64,000 nt of DNA from Meconema thalassinum (GCA_946902985.2 OX336391.1:195798289-195862288), one strand, 5' to 3'; positions 1-11,230 are shown, counted from the first letter of the stretch. The notes: a model not told the origin generated them from the letters alone. Numbers and translations: made by a program.

Positions 1-1052
1 CCAAGGTTTCATCGCAATCGGATAAATGGTATATGGACGCATACGGTACTTTGTTGAAATGATTCGCGTGCCGTCACACATTTGTTGAATCTAATCGTGC
101 GCTATCTATTGTAAAATGGATTTATTAAGCCAGAAATCTTCCGTAGGGTGTACACAACATCTCACCCAAGTTTCATCGTAATCGGACGAATGGTATTTGA
201 ACGCATACGGGACCTTATTGAAACGCTTCGCGCGTCGTCGCTCATTTGTTGAATCTACTCGTGCGAAACCTCCTGTGAAATGGATTTACTAAGTTAGAAA
301 CCCTCACGTAAGTGTACACAACATCTCACCCAAGTTTCATTGCAATCGGATGAATACTGTAGTTTATGAACGCATACGGGACTTTGATTAAAAGTTCGCG
401 CATCGTTGCTCATTTGTTGAATCTACTCGTGAGCTACCTATTGTAAAATGGATTTACTAAGTTAGAAACCCTCACATAAGTGTACACAACATCTCACCCA
501 AGATTCATCGCTATCGGACGAATGGTGTTTGAACGCATACGGGACTTTTTTGAAACGCTTCGCACGTCGCCGCTCATTTGTTGAATCTACTCGTGCGCAA
601 CCTCCTGTGAAATGGATTACTAAGTTAGAAGCCTTCACTTAAGTGTACACAACAACTCATCAAAGTTTAATCTCAATCTATGAATGGAATATAAACTTAT
701 ACGGGATTTTGTAGAAACGCTTCGCGCGTCGTCACTCATTTCTTGAGTCTAGTCGTGCGCTACCTAATGTGAAATTGATTTACTAAGCCAGAAGCCTACC
801 CTGGAGTGTACACAACATCTCACCCAAGTTTCATCGCTATCGGACGAATGGTATTTGAACGCATACGGGACCTTTTTGAAACGCTTCGCGCGTCGTCGCT
901 CATTTGTTGAAACTATTCGTGCGCTAACTATTGTAAAATGGATTTACTAAGCCAAACCCCTTCCCTGGAGCTCACTCAACATATCACCCAAGTTTCATGG
1001 AAATCGGATGAATGGTATATGCACGCATACGGGACTTTGAAACGCTCTAACG
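1..1052 (+). repeat. 165-bp tandem repeat, about 6.4 units
   Basis: Units begin with a recurring 'cacccaagtttcatcg' block. The 'ccaag' anchor falls at 1, 166, 330, 498, 661, 824 and 988, giving spacings of 163 to 168. Each unit also carries 'gaacgcatacgggac', 'cgcttcgcgcgtcg' and 'catttgttgaatcta'. Units are clearly diverged, so the array is not freshly amplified. The left end runs off the window. Short reading frames here are by-products. Confidence 0.92.
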
Positions 1053-1450
1053 TGCAGAGACAAACAGTAGAATTCGACATCACTGCCACCTTTGGTATAA
1101 AACACAACTTTTCGCCACAGGCGGAGTGTATGTAATGGCGGTAGTTGCACAGGTTGCGGCCAGGTGGCTCTAACGTGCAGAGACAAACCGTTCAAAGACA
1201 TCAGCTTTCACGAAGGCCAAGGCTAGTGGTTTCCATGACGACTGTTTTTGACTGTATATTATGGTTCTAAAATGTGTGTAAATTGTGGTTCTAAAATTGT
1301 GTTCATTCCACCTACCGGGTCAGATTGTGAATCTAAACCATACATTGACCCACCCTAATATACATACCAAATTCCATCAAAATCGGTTCAGTCGTTTAGG
1401 AGGAGTTCAGTCACATACACACGTGTCGAAGAATTATATATATATATGAA
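1053..1450 (+). repeat. Unique stretch and 3' module closing the 165-bp array
   Basis: After the last 165-bp unit comes non-repeated sequence with two 'ctctaacgtgcagagac' copies (about 1032 and 1168). It ends at 1367-1450 with 'attccatcaaaatcggttc', 'cgtttaggagg', 'cacatacacac' and an AT run. This is the typical 3' end of an arthropod interspersed element. It suggests that the array and this tail form one element in plus orientation. Confidence 0.6.
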
Positions 1451-2033
1451 TATCAGTTTTTTGTGGACACGATAACTGACGTAATTTTGCACCAATCACT
1501 TTGAATTTTTTACATAATATGTATCCCTATAAAATCTCGGTCGAGTTAGTTAATGGGCAAAATCGGTCGAAGGGGGTGAAAATGGGGGGCTATTTTCGAA
1601 AAAATGAAATTTCGCTATAACTCTCTTAATACGTGAAATATCGAATCCATTCAAAGTTCATAATATGTGTCGGATAAGTGCCAACAATTTATGTCAAATA
1701 AGTTTTTTTATAGCACCAACCATTGACCAAAGGGGTGGAAAAAATTGGGTTTTTCGGGAAACATTAATCATATCTCTCTTAATAGGCACAATATCAAAAC
1801 CGTACAAAATGGACAATATTCCCCAAATAATTACCTAAAACTTTTGTCTGAAAGAATTTTTGATATGACCCACCATTACGCCAAGGGATGAGAAAAATGA
1901 TTTCGGAATTATAAGAAAATGCCAAGAGCTATCAGAGGTTGCCATGGCAACACTACTAAATTGATGAGGGATGAGCCGTTGCCATGACAACGCACTTGCA
2001 CGAGATCAGATTCAGTATTTCCATCTGACTAAG

Positions 2034-2348
2034 CCGGCCCCGTGGTGTTGGGGTAGCGCGCCTGCCTCTCACCCGGAGTCCCCGGGTTCGATCCCCGGCT
2101 CCGTCAGGGATTTTAAAACTGACGTGAGGGTTGGAAAGGGGTGCAATCAGCCTCGTGAGGACAATTGAGTAGCTGTCTGACAGTGAGACAGCACCCCGAT
2201 CACGAATACCAATATTAACGGCCGAGGGGACCCGACGCGCTGATCACGCGTCACCCCAATATCTGCAGGCCAAATGGCTGGGCAGCGGTCGCTTGGTCGG
2301 CCTTAGCCCGTCATGGGCTGGATGGTGCCAGGGGTTGACTTTGACAAC
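2034..2348 (+). mobile_element. tRNA-derived SINE with 9-bp target duplication
   Basis: The tRNA-like head starts 'ggccccgtggtgttggggta' (box A-like). Box B 'gggttcgatcccc' follows, then a body rich in G and C. The 9-bp 'ctgactaag' flanks it at 2025-2033 and 2349-2357. The uninterrupted site is visible in the sister copy near 4607, which proves this is an insertion after the tandem duplication. Confidence 0.85.
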
Positions 2349-2362
2349 TGACTAAGTGGGAA

Positions 2363-2750
2363 GCGGCTTCGGTGACGTAACTGGTAGCATGCAGAATGTC
2401 TATGCCCAAGGTCGCGGTTTCAAAGCCGGCCGAAGTCGTCGGATTTTCTAAGAGCGCTAAAATCCCTCAGTATGCTTTCCTTTGGAGGGGAAGTTCCAAC
2501 GTTCGTTACGAGTTGCTGGTTGGGGTGGCATCTAGTAGCCAAGTTCACAGCTAGGTGTCATTGACGGTAGTACCTGGTAGCAACATTAGGAATTACTGCT
2601 TGAAATTGACCGTCTGCAGTCCTTACCTGAATTACAGACCAATACATCCATTACAATTCACACCGTTTATAAGACAGATTCTACACTCACCCAAAGTACA
2701 CGGGGTTAGATGACCACGTTGTCGCAGCCCCTAAACTGAGGAACCAACCA
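2363..2750 (+). mobile_element. SINE family A remnant in tandem copy 1
   Basis: The head 'gcggcttcggtgacgtaact' corresponds to the tRNA-like head of the commonest SINE in this window. Box B is 'ggtttcaaagcc' (decayed). The body has 'gaccgtctgcagtccttac' and the end 'cgcagcccctaaactgagg'. It has the same position in all three tandem units, so it predates their duplication. Confidence 0.82.
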
Positions 2751-3857
2751 GTGGTAGATTTCATTAGAAAGCTAACTATTGCAATGGGTAGGCTACCATG
2801 TTTCGACTTCCGGAAAATTTCGACATATCTTCGCGTTTCACATCCCCCAGACACCAAAACCACCGTCAGTTCAAAAGTATATATATATCAGTTTCTTGTG
2901 GACACGATAACTGCCGTAATTTTTCACCAATCACTTTTTACCGAATACGTATACCTATAAAATCTCGGTCGAGTTCGTTACTGGGCTAAATCGGTAGAAG
3001 GGGGTGAAAATGGGGGTCTTTTTTCGAAAAAGTGAAATATTGCTATAACCCTCTTAATATATGAAATATCGAATCCGTTCAACGTTCATACTATGTGCCG
3101 GATAAAGCCCAAAAATTTATGTTTGAAGAGTTTTTTTATATCACGAACCATTGACCAAAGGGGTGGGAAAAAGTGGGTTTTTCGGGAAACATTAATCATA
3201 TCTCTCTTAATAGGCACAATATCAAAACCGTACGAAATGGACAATATTCCCCTAATAATTACCTAAAACTTTTGTCTGAAAGAATTTTTGATATGACCCA
3301 CCATTATGCCAAGGGATGAGAAAAATGATTTCGGAATTATAAGAAAATGTAAAGAGCTATCAGAGGTTGCCATGGCAACACTACTAAATTGATGAGGGAT
3401 GAGCCCTCAGACGTTGCCATGACAACGCACTTGCACGAGATCAGATTCAGTATTTTCATCTAAGGGGGAAGCGGCTTCGGTGACGTAAATGGTAGCATGC
3501 AGAATGTCTATGCCCAAGGTCGCGGTTTCAAAGCCGGCCGAAGTCGTCGGATTCTCTAAGAGAGCTAAAATCCCTCAGTATGCTTTCCTTTGGAGGGGAA
3601 GTTCCAACGTTCGTTGCGAGTTGCTGGTTAGGGTGGCATCTAGTAGCCAAGTTCACAGCTAGGTGTCGATGACGGTAGTACCTGGTAGCAACATTAGGAA
3701 CTACTGCTTGAAATTGACCGTCTGCCGTCCTTACCTGAATTAAGACTACTACAGCCATTACAATTCACACCGTTTATCAGACAGATTCTACACTCACCCA
3801 AAGTACACGGTGTTAGATGACCGCGTTGTCGCAGCCCCTAAACTGAGGAACCAACCA
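2751..3857 (+). repeat. 1.1-kb tandem unit, copy 2
   Basis: Starts with 'gtggtagatttcattagaaa' and runs through the same body as copies 1 and 3 (anchor 'ttgtggacac' at 2896). It holds the same SINE remnant (3471-3857). It is about 1107 bp long. It lacks the later SINE of copy 1. Confidence 0.9.
3471..3857 (+). mobile_element. SINE family A remnant in tandem copy 2
   Basis: Same SINE remnant, same junctions as at 2363-2750, with head 'gcggcttcggtgacgtaaat' and end 'ctaaactgaggaaccaacca'. Confidence 0.82.
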
Positions 3858-4974
3858 GAGGTAGATTTCATTAGAAAGCTAACTATTGCAATGGGTACCA
3901 TGTTTCGACTTCCGGAAAATTTCGACATATCTTCGCGTTTCACATCCCCCAGACCCACAAACCACCGTCAGTTCAAATGTTTATATATAATTTATGTATG
4001 TATATGTGTATATATATATGCATATCAGTTTCTTGTGGACACGATAACTGCCGTAATTTTGCACCAATCACTTTGAATATTTTACCGAATATGTATACCT
4101 ATAAAATCTCGGTCGAGTTCGTTAATGGGCTAAATCGGTCGAAGGGGGTGAAAATGGGGGGCTTTTTTTTTCGAAAAAGTGAAATATTGCTATAACTCTC
4201 TTAATATGTGAAATATCGAATCCGTTCAACGTTCATTCTATGTGTCGGATAAAGCCCAAAAATTTATGTTTGAAGAGTTTTTTTATAGCACCAACCATTG
4301 ACCAAAGGGGTGGGAAAAAGTGGGTTTTTCGGGAAACATTAATCATATCTCTCTTAATAGGCACAATCTCAAAACCGTACAAAAGGGACAATATTCCCCT
4401 AATAATTACCTAAAATTTTGTCTTAAAGAATTTTTGATATGACCCACCATTATGCCAAGGGATGAGAAAAATGATTTCGGAATTATAAGAAAATGCCAAG
4501 AGCTATCAGTGCTTGCCATGGCAACTCTACTAAATTGATGAGGGATGAGCCGTCAGACGTTGCCAAGATAACGCACTTGCACGAGATCATATTCAGAATT
4601 CCATCTGACTAAGTGTGAAGCGGCTTCGGTGACGTAACTGGTAGCAAGCATGCTGAATGTCTATGCCCAAGGTCGCGAGTTCAAAGCCGGCCGAAGTCGT
4701 CGGATTTTCCAAGAGCGCTAAAAATCCCTCAGTATGCTTTCCTTTGGAGGGGAAATTCCAACGTTCGTTGCGAGTTGCTGGCTGCGGTGGCATCTAGTAG
4801 CCAAGTTCACAGGTAGGTGTCGTTGACGGTAGTACCTGGTAGCAACATTAGGAACTACTGCTTGAAATTGACCGTCTGCAGTCCTTACTAGAATTACAGA
4901 CTAATACAGCCATCCCTAAGTACACGGGGTTACATGACCGCGTTGTCGCAGCCCCTAAACTGAGGAACCAACCA
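3858..4974 (+). repeat. 1.1-kb tandem unit, copy 3
   Basis: Starts 'gaggtagatttcattagaaa'. It has an expanded TA-type microsatellite near 3980-4025 not found in copies 1 and 2, which explains the longer anchor spacing. Its SINE remnant (4620-4974) has lost about 45 bp between 'cagccat' and 'aagtacacgg' near 4915. Similarity to the other copies stops at 'ggaaccaacca' (4974). Confidence 0.9.
4620..4974 (+). mobile_element. SINE family A remnant in tandem copy 3
   Basis: Same remnant as at 2363 and 3471, with a private internal deletion near 4915. Head 'gcggcttcggtgacgtaact'. Confidence 0.82.
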
Positions 4975-5826
4975 AAATCTCTGCGGGAGATATAATTTTG
5001 CGTGAAGAAGTAACAGACCGTTACATAGTTACACATCAGTGTCGAAACCTTGCATAAGGACAGTGTGACCACAAGTATAAAAATGGACCCCAAATGACAA
5101 GAAGGTTACCGTTCCCATAAGACAATAAAATGTTTAAAATAAGCATAAAATGACGAAAAACAAAGTTAATTAAGCTCCAATTATAAAATACCTTCTCGCA
5201 ATAATTGAGGTCTGATCCTTCTACGAAAACCCGCATATTCTGCCTATTTTCGCCTATCCCCAAGTTTGTCCGGTGAAATCTACCTCCGCCTTCCGGCGTG
5301 CCAAGAGGAATTTTTTTAAGTCCTGATGGACTTCCTGAAGCCATGGAGGTTGCACCTTCTCTTGAAGTTGAGAAATTTGTTAGCTAATCTCTCGGTCCCC
5401 AATCATTTAATAATAATAATTATTTTATTTATTTATTTATTCGTTAATTCCCCATAAGGAGAGCGTTACAACACAATCAATTTTCATGTTTCATTCTGGA
5501 CCTTTCTTCTTTTTTCCCAAAATTATTATTATTATTATTATTATTAATTTCGATTTGCCCGGACAAAAAGCGTGTAGGAATTTGTCAAGTAACATAATTA
5601 TTTGATCTGTTATTAGAAGCTTCTCAGCCGGTCAACACGACTGTACCCAATTAGTTTGGGCTGTGAGTTACAATTAATTTCTTAGTACCACAAATAAATT
5701 ACATGAATTATTTATACACTCAATAAAACACTTCTCACACAAATGGGGGCTTGGATGACAAGTTTCGTATCTGCTCGCTTAGACTTAATAAAATTAAAGT
5801 TCGTCGAATTTGCATACAACACTTAC
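4975..5826. other. No gene recognised; AT-rich spacer with microsatellites
   Basis: Contains an 'attt/aata' tract near 5405-5445 and an ATT tract at about 5520-5547. The short reading frames here match no family I recognise. Confidence 0.5.
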
Positions 5827-5970
5827 GGCTTCAGTGGAATAGTCGGTAGCATGCTGAAGTGCCCAATATCGTGGGTTCAAATCCGGCCGAAGTCGCCGGA
5901 TTTTGTAAGAGCGTATGGCTTTCTTTGGAGGGGATGGGCCCACGTCATAGATTTATGGCATGAAATAGAT
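5827..5970 (+). mobile_element. SINE family A, truncated
   Basis: The head 'ggcttcagtggaatagtcgg' has box B 'gggttcaaatcc', then 'ggccgaagtcgccggatttt' and 'catagatttatggcatg'. The 3' half of the family is missing. Confidence 0.75.
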
Positions 5971-6388
5971 CTCACCACTACAATTGAGTCGTCTAGTTTC
6001 AAAAGCAGATAAGTCCCAAATACAAAATCTTTCAGGAGACATAGAAAACACTGTAACTCCACTGCATGAAAGAAGTAAACATTGAATCTCTGGTAATGTT
6101 TTTGCACGAGATAGGTTCAAACACACCTCAGATATAAACGATCATTAGTTTATAATTTTGCAAATAATTGGAAATTTATTTTGGATGTATCTGGTTTAGA
6201 AGACAGGTGCACGGATGTATTCCGTTTTGCAACAATATAAATACTTCTTAATAATTATCATTATCAAAACGTGAACATAACATGAACATTTAGGTAGGAA
6301 TGTAAAATGTAAGATGCAGAACAGTCAAGCTGAAAGTTTTAAGCATGGAAATGCTATGTTTGACCTCATTTCTTGGCCACTCACTAGC
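5971..6388. other. No feature recognised
   Basis: AT-rich sequence between a truncated SINE and the transposon-derived pseudogene. I see no coding or repeat signal. Confidence 0.45.
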
Positions 6389-7946
6389 CTACACAACCAA
6401 ATCAGTAACTTCACATGCATTTGTACACTCTTGCTGAGTAGCATGTTCAGCAGTTTCAATATCAGTTTTCTGGACTATGTTCTTGTAGTACGACAAAGAT
6501 TCCAGTGACAACCAATCAGGACCAAAATGTTTTTCGAGCATTGCTGAAACATCACAGACCTTCAGGGGAGACACCTCAACACCTGTTGGAATCAGAATAG
6601 GAGGTAGCACATCTTTGATGGATTTGTTCCTTTTGCAGACAGTCCTGTAGCATCCTAAGTTAACCCTGTAATGGACTTCTCCATTAATGAGAACATCATT
6701 TCCAACGCTGTTTCTTTTAAAGAAAAATCTTTTGCAGGGATTAAAATGAAAGTGCCAATGAGCAGGTGAGCGGACAGTATTAGTAATCACTCTTTTCCAG
6801 TCGAAGACCTCGCCTGCGAGAGGAATTACGGTTCCATATTGGGAAAATTATTAGTACAACCTTCTGGATTGAGTATAGTATCACCCCTCTTGATTTCCTT
6901 TTCAATTCGTGCAAAAACACGGTCAGATGGAAGGAAAGAATGCCCCACGACTGGGAACACAAATTCTATTTTCCTGACAGTCTGAGGAGCGTAGTTTAAA
7001 AACCATACACCTATCATGCCCATCATGAAAATGATCTTGTTCTGTCCCCTGCACCCATCTGATGCGAGGCGAACTATTTTGACACTCTCCGGAATGTTAA
7101 GGTTTGAAAGACAGTGAAATACAGCAGAAGCTTCTTCATTAGAGCTTTTACTGTGCTCGCTCTCATCCCAATGGTAAATAAATATGTTCTCTTTCGTTTG
7201 TTTGCATTTTGAATCACCGACCACTATGGTTAGATTATATTTATATAGTTGACGTGAATAATACGCACTTTGATCAGTTACACGAGGCAAAACTTGATTT
7301 TTTTGGCAATCAAAAGATACGGTCATGAGGCCGTCCCGCCTTTCTTTCAAAAGTGAGTAAAAAGCTTGCGCTTTTAGCTTATGGCATCTCACACAACAAA
7401 GACTGTCTTTTCTCTGGCTTTCTTGTATTTTTCATTCTTTCATCAAGGGAGATGCAAGTGGAACATTCATCCGTTCTAGGACTGCCAAACCCAATATTGA
7501 AAACAGTCCGGAACACGTGACGAAAGTAAGATAATTTCACTTTTTTCCTAACGTCGGATGCCGCGGCATCATACAACCGCCACATTTTTGTAATGTTTAG
7601 ATCGGAACGTAAGTACATTCGACAGCTAATTTTGCTCCTGCAATAATGATTTTCTATCACATTGAATTTTTTAATAAATTCTACCACAGAATTCCGCTTC
7701 TCCTCATACATTTTGAGCTTGCGATCACCAGCCCTCTTTTCTACTGCCATTTCCCCTGACATAAAATGTCGTGAAACAACACCATTTACACGGTTCTTTG
7801 ACAATCGCAAAGTGTCTAGGAATGCCTTTTGGCAAACTGGCAAACGCTCCCTTGGGGATATTTTATACATCGTGTACTTCACCGTGATATGTTTGTCCCC
7901 TTTCTTGTTGTTTACAGGCCTCGATTTCTTAGGAGTGAATGAATCC
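6389..7946 (-). pseudogene. Intronless transposon-derived gene of the arthropod DUF7869-like type, broken
   Basis: Three consecutive minus-strand blocks form one protein of about 500 residues. The first (7946-7379) carries 'VCQKAFLDTLRLSKNRV' and a cysteine pair in 'ECSTCISLDE'. The second (7392-6826) carries 'SFDCQKNQVLPRV', 'LASDGCRGQNK' and 'FPVVGHSFLPSDRVFARIE'. The third (6790-6389) is a C-terminal tail. The acidic D and H positions (FDCQ, SDGC.GQNK, GHSFLPSDR) match a widespread arthropod and cnidarian multicopy family. I associate that family with the DUF7869 domain and a transposase-like RNase H fold; the domain name is from memory. Frameshifts lie near 7385 and 6810, and no intron is seen. 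The frame stays open upstream of the first ATG (7882) to about 7946, so the true start is lost. It is flanked by SINEs. Either a dead transposon copy or a processed remnant fits. Confidence 0.68.
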
Positions 7947-8006
7947 GTATATTTTAAAATTTACGCGTCTTGCTTCATTTACAATTGTGATACATTTCCA
8001 GTAGTA

Positions 8007-8573
8007 CCGTAGAACCTCCTATGAAATGCATACTGATCAGCTCGTGACACTCTTCAAACCCGGCCGGAGTCGTAAGATAATTTAAGAACGTTAAAAATCC
8101 CTCAGTATGTCTTCCTTCGGAGGGGAAGTAAAGCCGGCGGTCCCATGTCATAGATTTATGGCATGTTAAAGAACCTTCCACTAAATACACCTGTGTGAAG
8201 CTAAATTAATATAGGTTAAACATCTGACTAACATTCTTAAGTTCCTATGTTCGTCGTCAAGAGCCGACTGCGGTGGCATCTGGTAACTAATTTCTGAACT
8301 AGTTGGTCGTTGACGGTGGCGTTTGGCGGCAAAAGTAGAAACTACTTGAAAATTGATCGTCTGCAATCCTTACTTGAATTAAAACAGATACACACACTAA
8401 AATACAGTCATCACAATTAACACCGGTTATCAGACAGATTCTACACACACCCAAAGTACACGGGGCTACATGACCACGCTGTCGCAGCCCATAAACTGAG
8501 GAACCAACCAACCAACCAAACTCTGGCGAGCCGATCATGTCCTCGGACACTACCGGCACTAAAAGCCATACGC

Positions 8574-8616
<43 letters not shown>

Positions 8617-8617
8617 C
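8007..8617 (+). mobile_element. SINE family A, long copy with (TAAA)n tail
   Basis: The head is decayed, but box B 'cttcaaacccggcc', 'ccctcagtatgtcttcc', 'ggcggtcccatgtcatagat' and 'gtcgcagcccataaactgag' are clear. After 'ggaaccaaccaacc' it continues into 'gagccgatcatgtcctcgg' and a (TAAA)n tract at about 8573-8617. It therefore joins both 3' variants seen elsewhere in this window and is the best guide to the full-length family. Confidence 0.85.
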
Positions 8618-8716
8618 TTACGTGGAACTTCGTGATTAATATTATCTAAAAGTTTCTTTATTGAGAATTACTATTGAATTAAATACTAAATAGTATTGAA
8701 TTAATTTATCCCACTT

Positions 8717-8741
8717 TAATCATCATCATCATCATCATCAT
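8717..8741. repeat. ATC microsatellite
   Basis: About eight 'atc' units directly before the next SINE. Confidence 0.9.
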
Positions 8742-8750
8742 AAGTTTAGC

Positions 8751-9146
8751 GCCTTCGGTGGCGTAGTTGGTAGCATGCTGAACTCCTGTGCCCAAGATCG
8801 CAGGTTCAAACCCGGCCGAAGTCGTCGTATTATTTAAGAGCGTTAAAATCCTTCAGTATGCCTTCCTTCGGAGTGGAGGTAAAGCCGGCGGTCCCATGTC
8901 ATAGATGTATGGCATGTAAAAGATCCTTCCACTTACTAAACTTATGTGAAGCTAAATTACTAGGTCAGATTTCAGTTCCAACGTTCACCACTAGTCGTCA
9001 GTGAAATCCGATAGTGAAAGTTGGAACTACTTGAAATAGAACGGAACTTGTAGCTCACCCCATGGGTGTCCGCATGAAGCAGCTACAACCTCGTACACTC
9101 CCGGTATAAAGGCCATACGCTAAATTAATAAATAATCATCAGTTTA
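8751..9146 (+). mobile_element. SINE family A
   Basis: Well-preserved tRNA-like head: box A 'tggcgtagttggtagc', box B 'aggttcaaaccc'. Then come 'gccggcggtcccatgtcata' and an end in 'acactcccggtataaaggcc' and 'taaattaataaataa'. The middle differs from the copy at 8007, marking a second 3' subtype. Confidence 0.86.
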
Positions 9147-9332
9147 TCTGCTTAATAGCAGGTTTCCTCATGGTAGGTCTCTCCACTTTATCCGGTCTTA
9201 AGCAGCACCCACCTTAATCAATAATTATAATTGATATAAAATTAATCAATCAGTACCAGTTTGGGCACATTGTGGCCTTCTTCAGCTTTGTGTGGATCTT
9301 AACAAATTAAACCAAATAGGAGCATTTACTAA

Positions 9333-9545
9333 TGGCCGAGAGCGCTAACGCGCTGCCTCGTGTCGCGCTGGCATCGAGAGAGCGTGGGTTCGAATCCCAC
9401 CTCGGCCGCCCTGAAAATGGTTTTCGTGGTTTTCCATTTTCACTACCAGGCAAATGCCGGGACGGTTCCTTTCAATAGGTCCACGGCCGATTTCCTTTCA
9501 TAATCCCTTCCCTGACCCGTCTGGAAAAAGAAAAATACATGGCCA
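9333..9545 (+). mobile_element. tRNA-derived SINE with a near-intact tRNA-like head
   Basis: The head at 9333-9407 begins 'tggccgagagcgctaacgcg' and ends 'cacctcggcc'. Box B is 'gggttcgaatccc' (9387-9399). The ends 'ggccgag' and 'ctcggcc' can pair. A shared SINE body follows ('ccaggcaaatgccgggacgg', 'ccacggccgatttcc'). Because the body follows directly, this is a SINE and not a functional tRNA gene. Confidence 0.82.
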
Positions 9546-10019
9546 TTGGCTGCATTAATGAAATTATTAACTATAATGCCATTCAATCGAATTGTTCTGT
9601 ATCAAATTGGAAATTAATCTTAATAATGTGGTTTTTTTTTACACAAAAATGGAGTAATGGAGTAATCCTGTCTGTAAGTTGTGATATTGTCTAATGAAGA
9701 GGAAATTGGTTATGAAAACACAAACCTTGAAATCAGTATATAGCTCCACAGTGTCAACCATTCAGTGTGATAAGCAGGCAGAGGCCAGCTCCATAGATCT
9801 ATCATTGCTGAGTGAGTATTAAAGTACCTTCCTGAGAGGTCAAGAACAGCGGCTCACAAAGCTGGAGGTCAATAGTTTGAATCGGGCGGGGGTTACATTT
9901 TAGTTCTATACCTTCCTCCTTCATAGCTTGCATTATTTGTACCTTATATGACCTATTTGCTAAAAGCCTTCATTTACAACTATACAGTAACTTAACATAA
10001 TTGTTGTTTTTAAATTACG
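9546..10019. other. No gene recognised
   Basis: AT-rich sequence. A weak tRNA-like fragment near 9855-9895 ('gtttgaatcgggcggggg') may be another SINE relic; too little remains to call. Confidence 0.4.
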
Positions 10020-10140
10020 GTCGCTTTGACTTTGTTGTTGTGTAACCCCGTGTACTTGGGTGTGCGTGAAATTTTTCTTATAACCTGTGTCACTGTGATA
10101 TCTGTGCTAGTGTGTGTAATTGGAATTGAAGTAGGGTTTG
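10020..10140 (-). mobile_element. SINE family A, 3' fragment
   Basis: 'taaccccgtgtacttgggtg', 'ataacctgtgtcac' and 'ctagtgtgtgtaattg' match the minus strand of the family A 3' region at 17640-17720, with many substitutions. No head is present. Confidence 0.6.
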
Positions 10141-10142
10141 GG

Positions 10143-10392
10143 TAGGAAGGGACCATAGCCTTTAGTTAGTACCATCCAAGCATTTGCCAGGAATAGAAGG
10201 GGGAATCCACAGAAAATCACTTTCAGGATGGTTGAGGTAGGGATTGAACCCACCTCTTCTCAGTTTTGACTCAAGAGGCTGAGTGTGCCCTGCTTCGGCG
10301 ATAAGACCAGGATTATGTTTTTTGGCAGAGCATGGAATTGAAACGGGGCCGCCGCCGTGACAGGCAAGAATGCTAGCCACTACGCAACGAGA
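10143..10392 (-). mobile_element. SINE-like repeat with two tRNA-like modules, antisense
   Basis: Two box B-like blocks appear in reverse: 'ggattgaacccacctc' (about 10242) and 'ggaattgaaacggggccgcc' (about 10333). On the minus strand the order is 'gtagtggctagcattcttgc' head, second module, then the body 'cctggcaaatgcttggatgg'. That body is shared with the SINEs at 9333 and 52525. Confidence 0.7.
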
Positions 10393-10494
10393 TGGATGAT
10401 TCTCAACATAGAAGTGCTTTTCTGTGATTTCCTACTTCAAATTAGTCCAAATGACGCGCTATTACCATATACATGCCATTACTTCCAATTCAAG

Positions 10495-10699
10495 GGGGGT
10501 GTGGTGGCACAGCGGTCAAGCTGTTTGCCTCTCTCCAAGGTAGATCAGGTTCGATTCTCGGTCAATACAAGTGATATTTTCGAAGTAAAATGCCATGTCC
10601 TGTGGTTTGGAATCCACGTTAAAAGGAGGTCCCATGGCTCATGATCGTGAGATTAACTATCACGTAAATCTACAAATTCCTTCCTTCCTTCCTTCCTTC
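10495..10699 (+). mobile_element. tRNA-derived SINE with (TTCC)n tail
   Basis: Head 'gtgtggtggcacagcggtca' and box B 'aggttcgattctcgg'. A short body ends in 'cacgtaaatctacaaattcc' and a (TTCC)n run. The flanks 'cttccaattcaag' (10482) and 'cttccaattccaag' (10700) look like a target duplication, though the TTCC tail blurs the right edge. Confidence 0.78.
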
Positions 10700-11159
10700 C
10701 TTCCAATTCCAAGTCAGATCACAAATATTCTTTTTAGTACAGTCTGCACAATGACATAGATAATCACACATGTGGAGTTTGTTTTCATACTGAATATCTC
10801 CAATTTCATCTAAAAAAATATGGTTGTTTCGGTACACATTCGCTTCAGCTGCTTTGGATGTTAAAATATTTTTTGATCAAATGTTAATATTTTCCATTGG
10901 TAACGCTATTGGAAAACATCCTTTTCGTTCAAAAGTGAATATATCCATCACTTATAATACAGGCTGTAAAAAAAGTCCTGCACCAAACTTAAATCCCGCA
11001 TGCGGGTGGGGACAGGGAGTAATTTGAGTTAGGGAACCCATGTGCGGAACTCAACCGTTACGCCCCTATGAGGGATTTTAATTATGAGTACATTTGGCAA
11101 CGTCGCGTGCTACCCACGGCAGAGGACCGATTACCTCTCACAAGTCAATCTAGCTACTG

Positions 11160-11230
11160 GCCCACCTCGTGGTTCAGTGCCAAGCCGTTAGAATCTCACA
11201 CTGAGGTGACCGGGTTCGAATCCCCCTTCC
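11160..11230 (+). other. tRNA-like module in the left arm of the long-TIR element
   Basis: 'cccacctcgtggttcagtgc' lies at the box A position and 'gggttcgaatccc' (11212-11224) is a perfect box B. The block begins 'ggcccac'. It could act as an internal Pol III promoter. It is not a functional tRNA because box A is weak. Confidence 0.65.

Larger units (their letters stand above)
1445..2750 (+). repeat. 1.1-kb tandem unit, copy 1 (interrupted by a SINE)
   Basis: First of three direct copies. The shared body starts near 'ttgtggacacgataactg' (here 1461; later copies 2896 and 4033). It runs through 'tgccatggcaac' and ends with a SINE remnant finishing in 'gaggaaccaacca' at 2750. Copy 1 alone carries a later SINE at 2034-2348. 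No coding potential is visible in the unit. Confidence 0.9.

Noticed and set aside
9333..9407. Functional tRNA gene
   Set aside because: It has a good box B and closing stem, but it runs directly into a SINE body shared with other copies, and no Pol III terminator follows the head.
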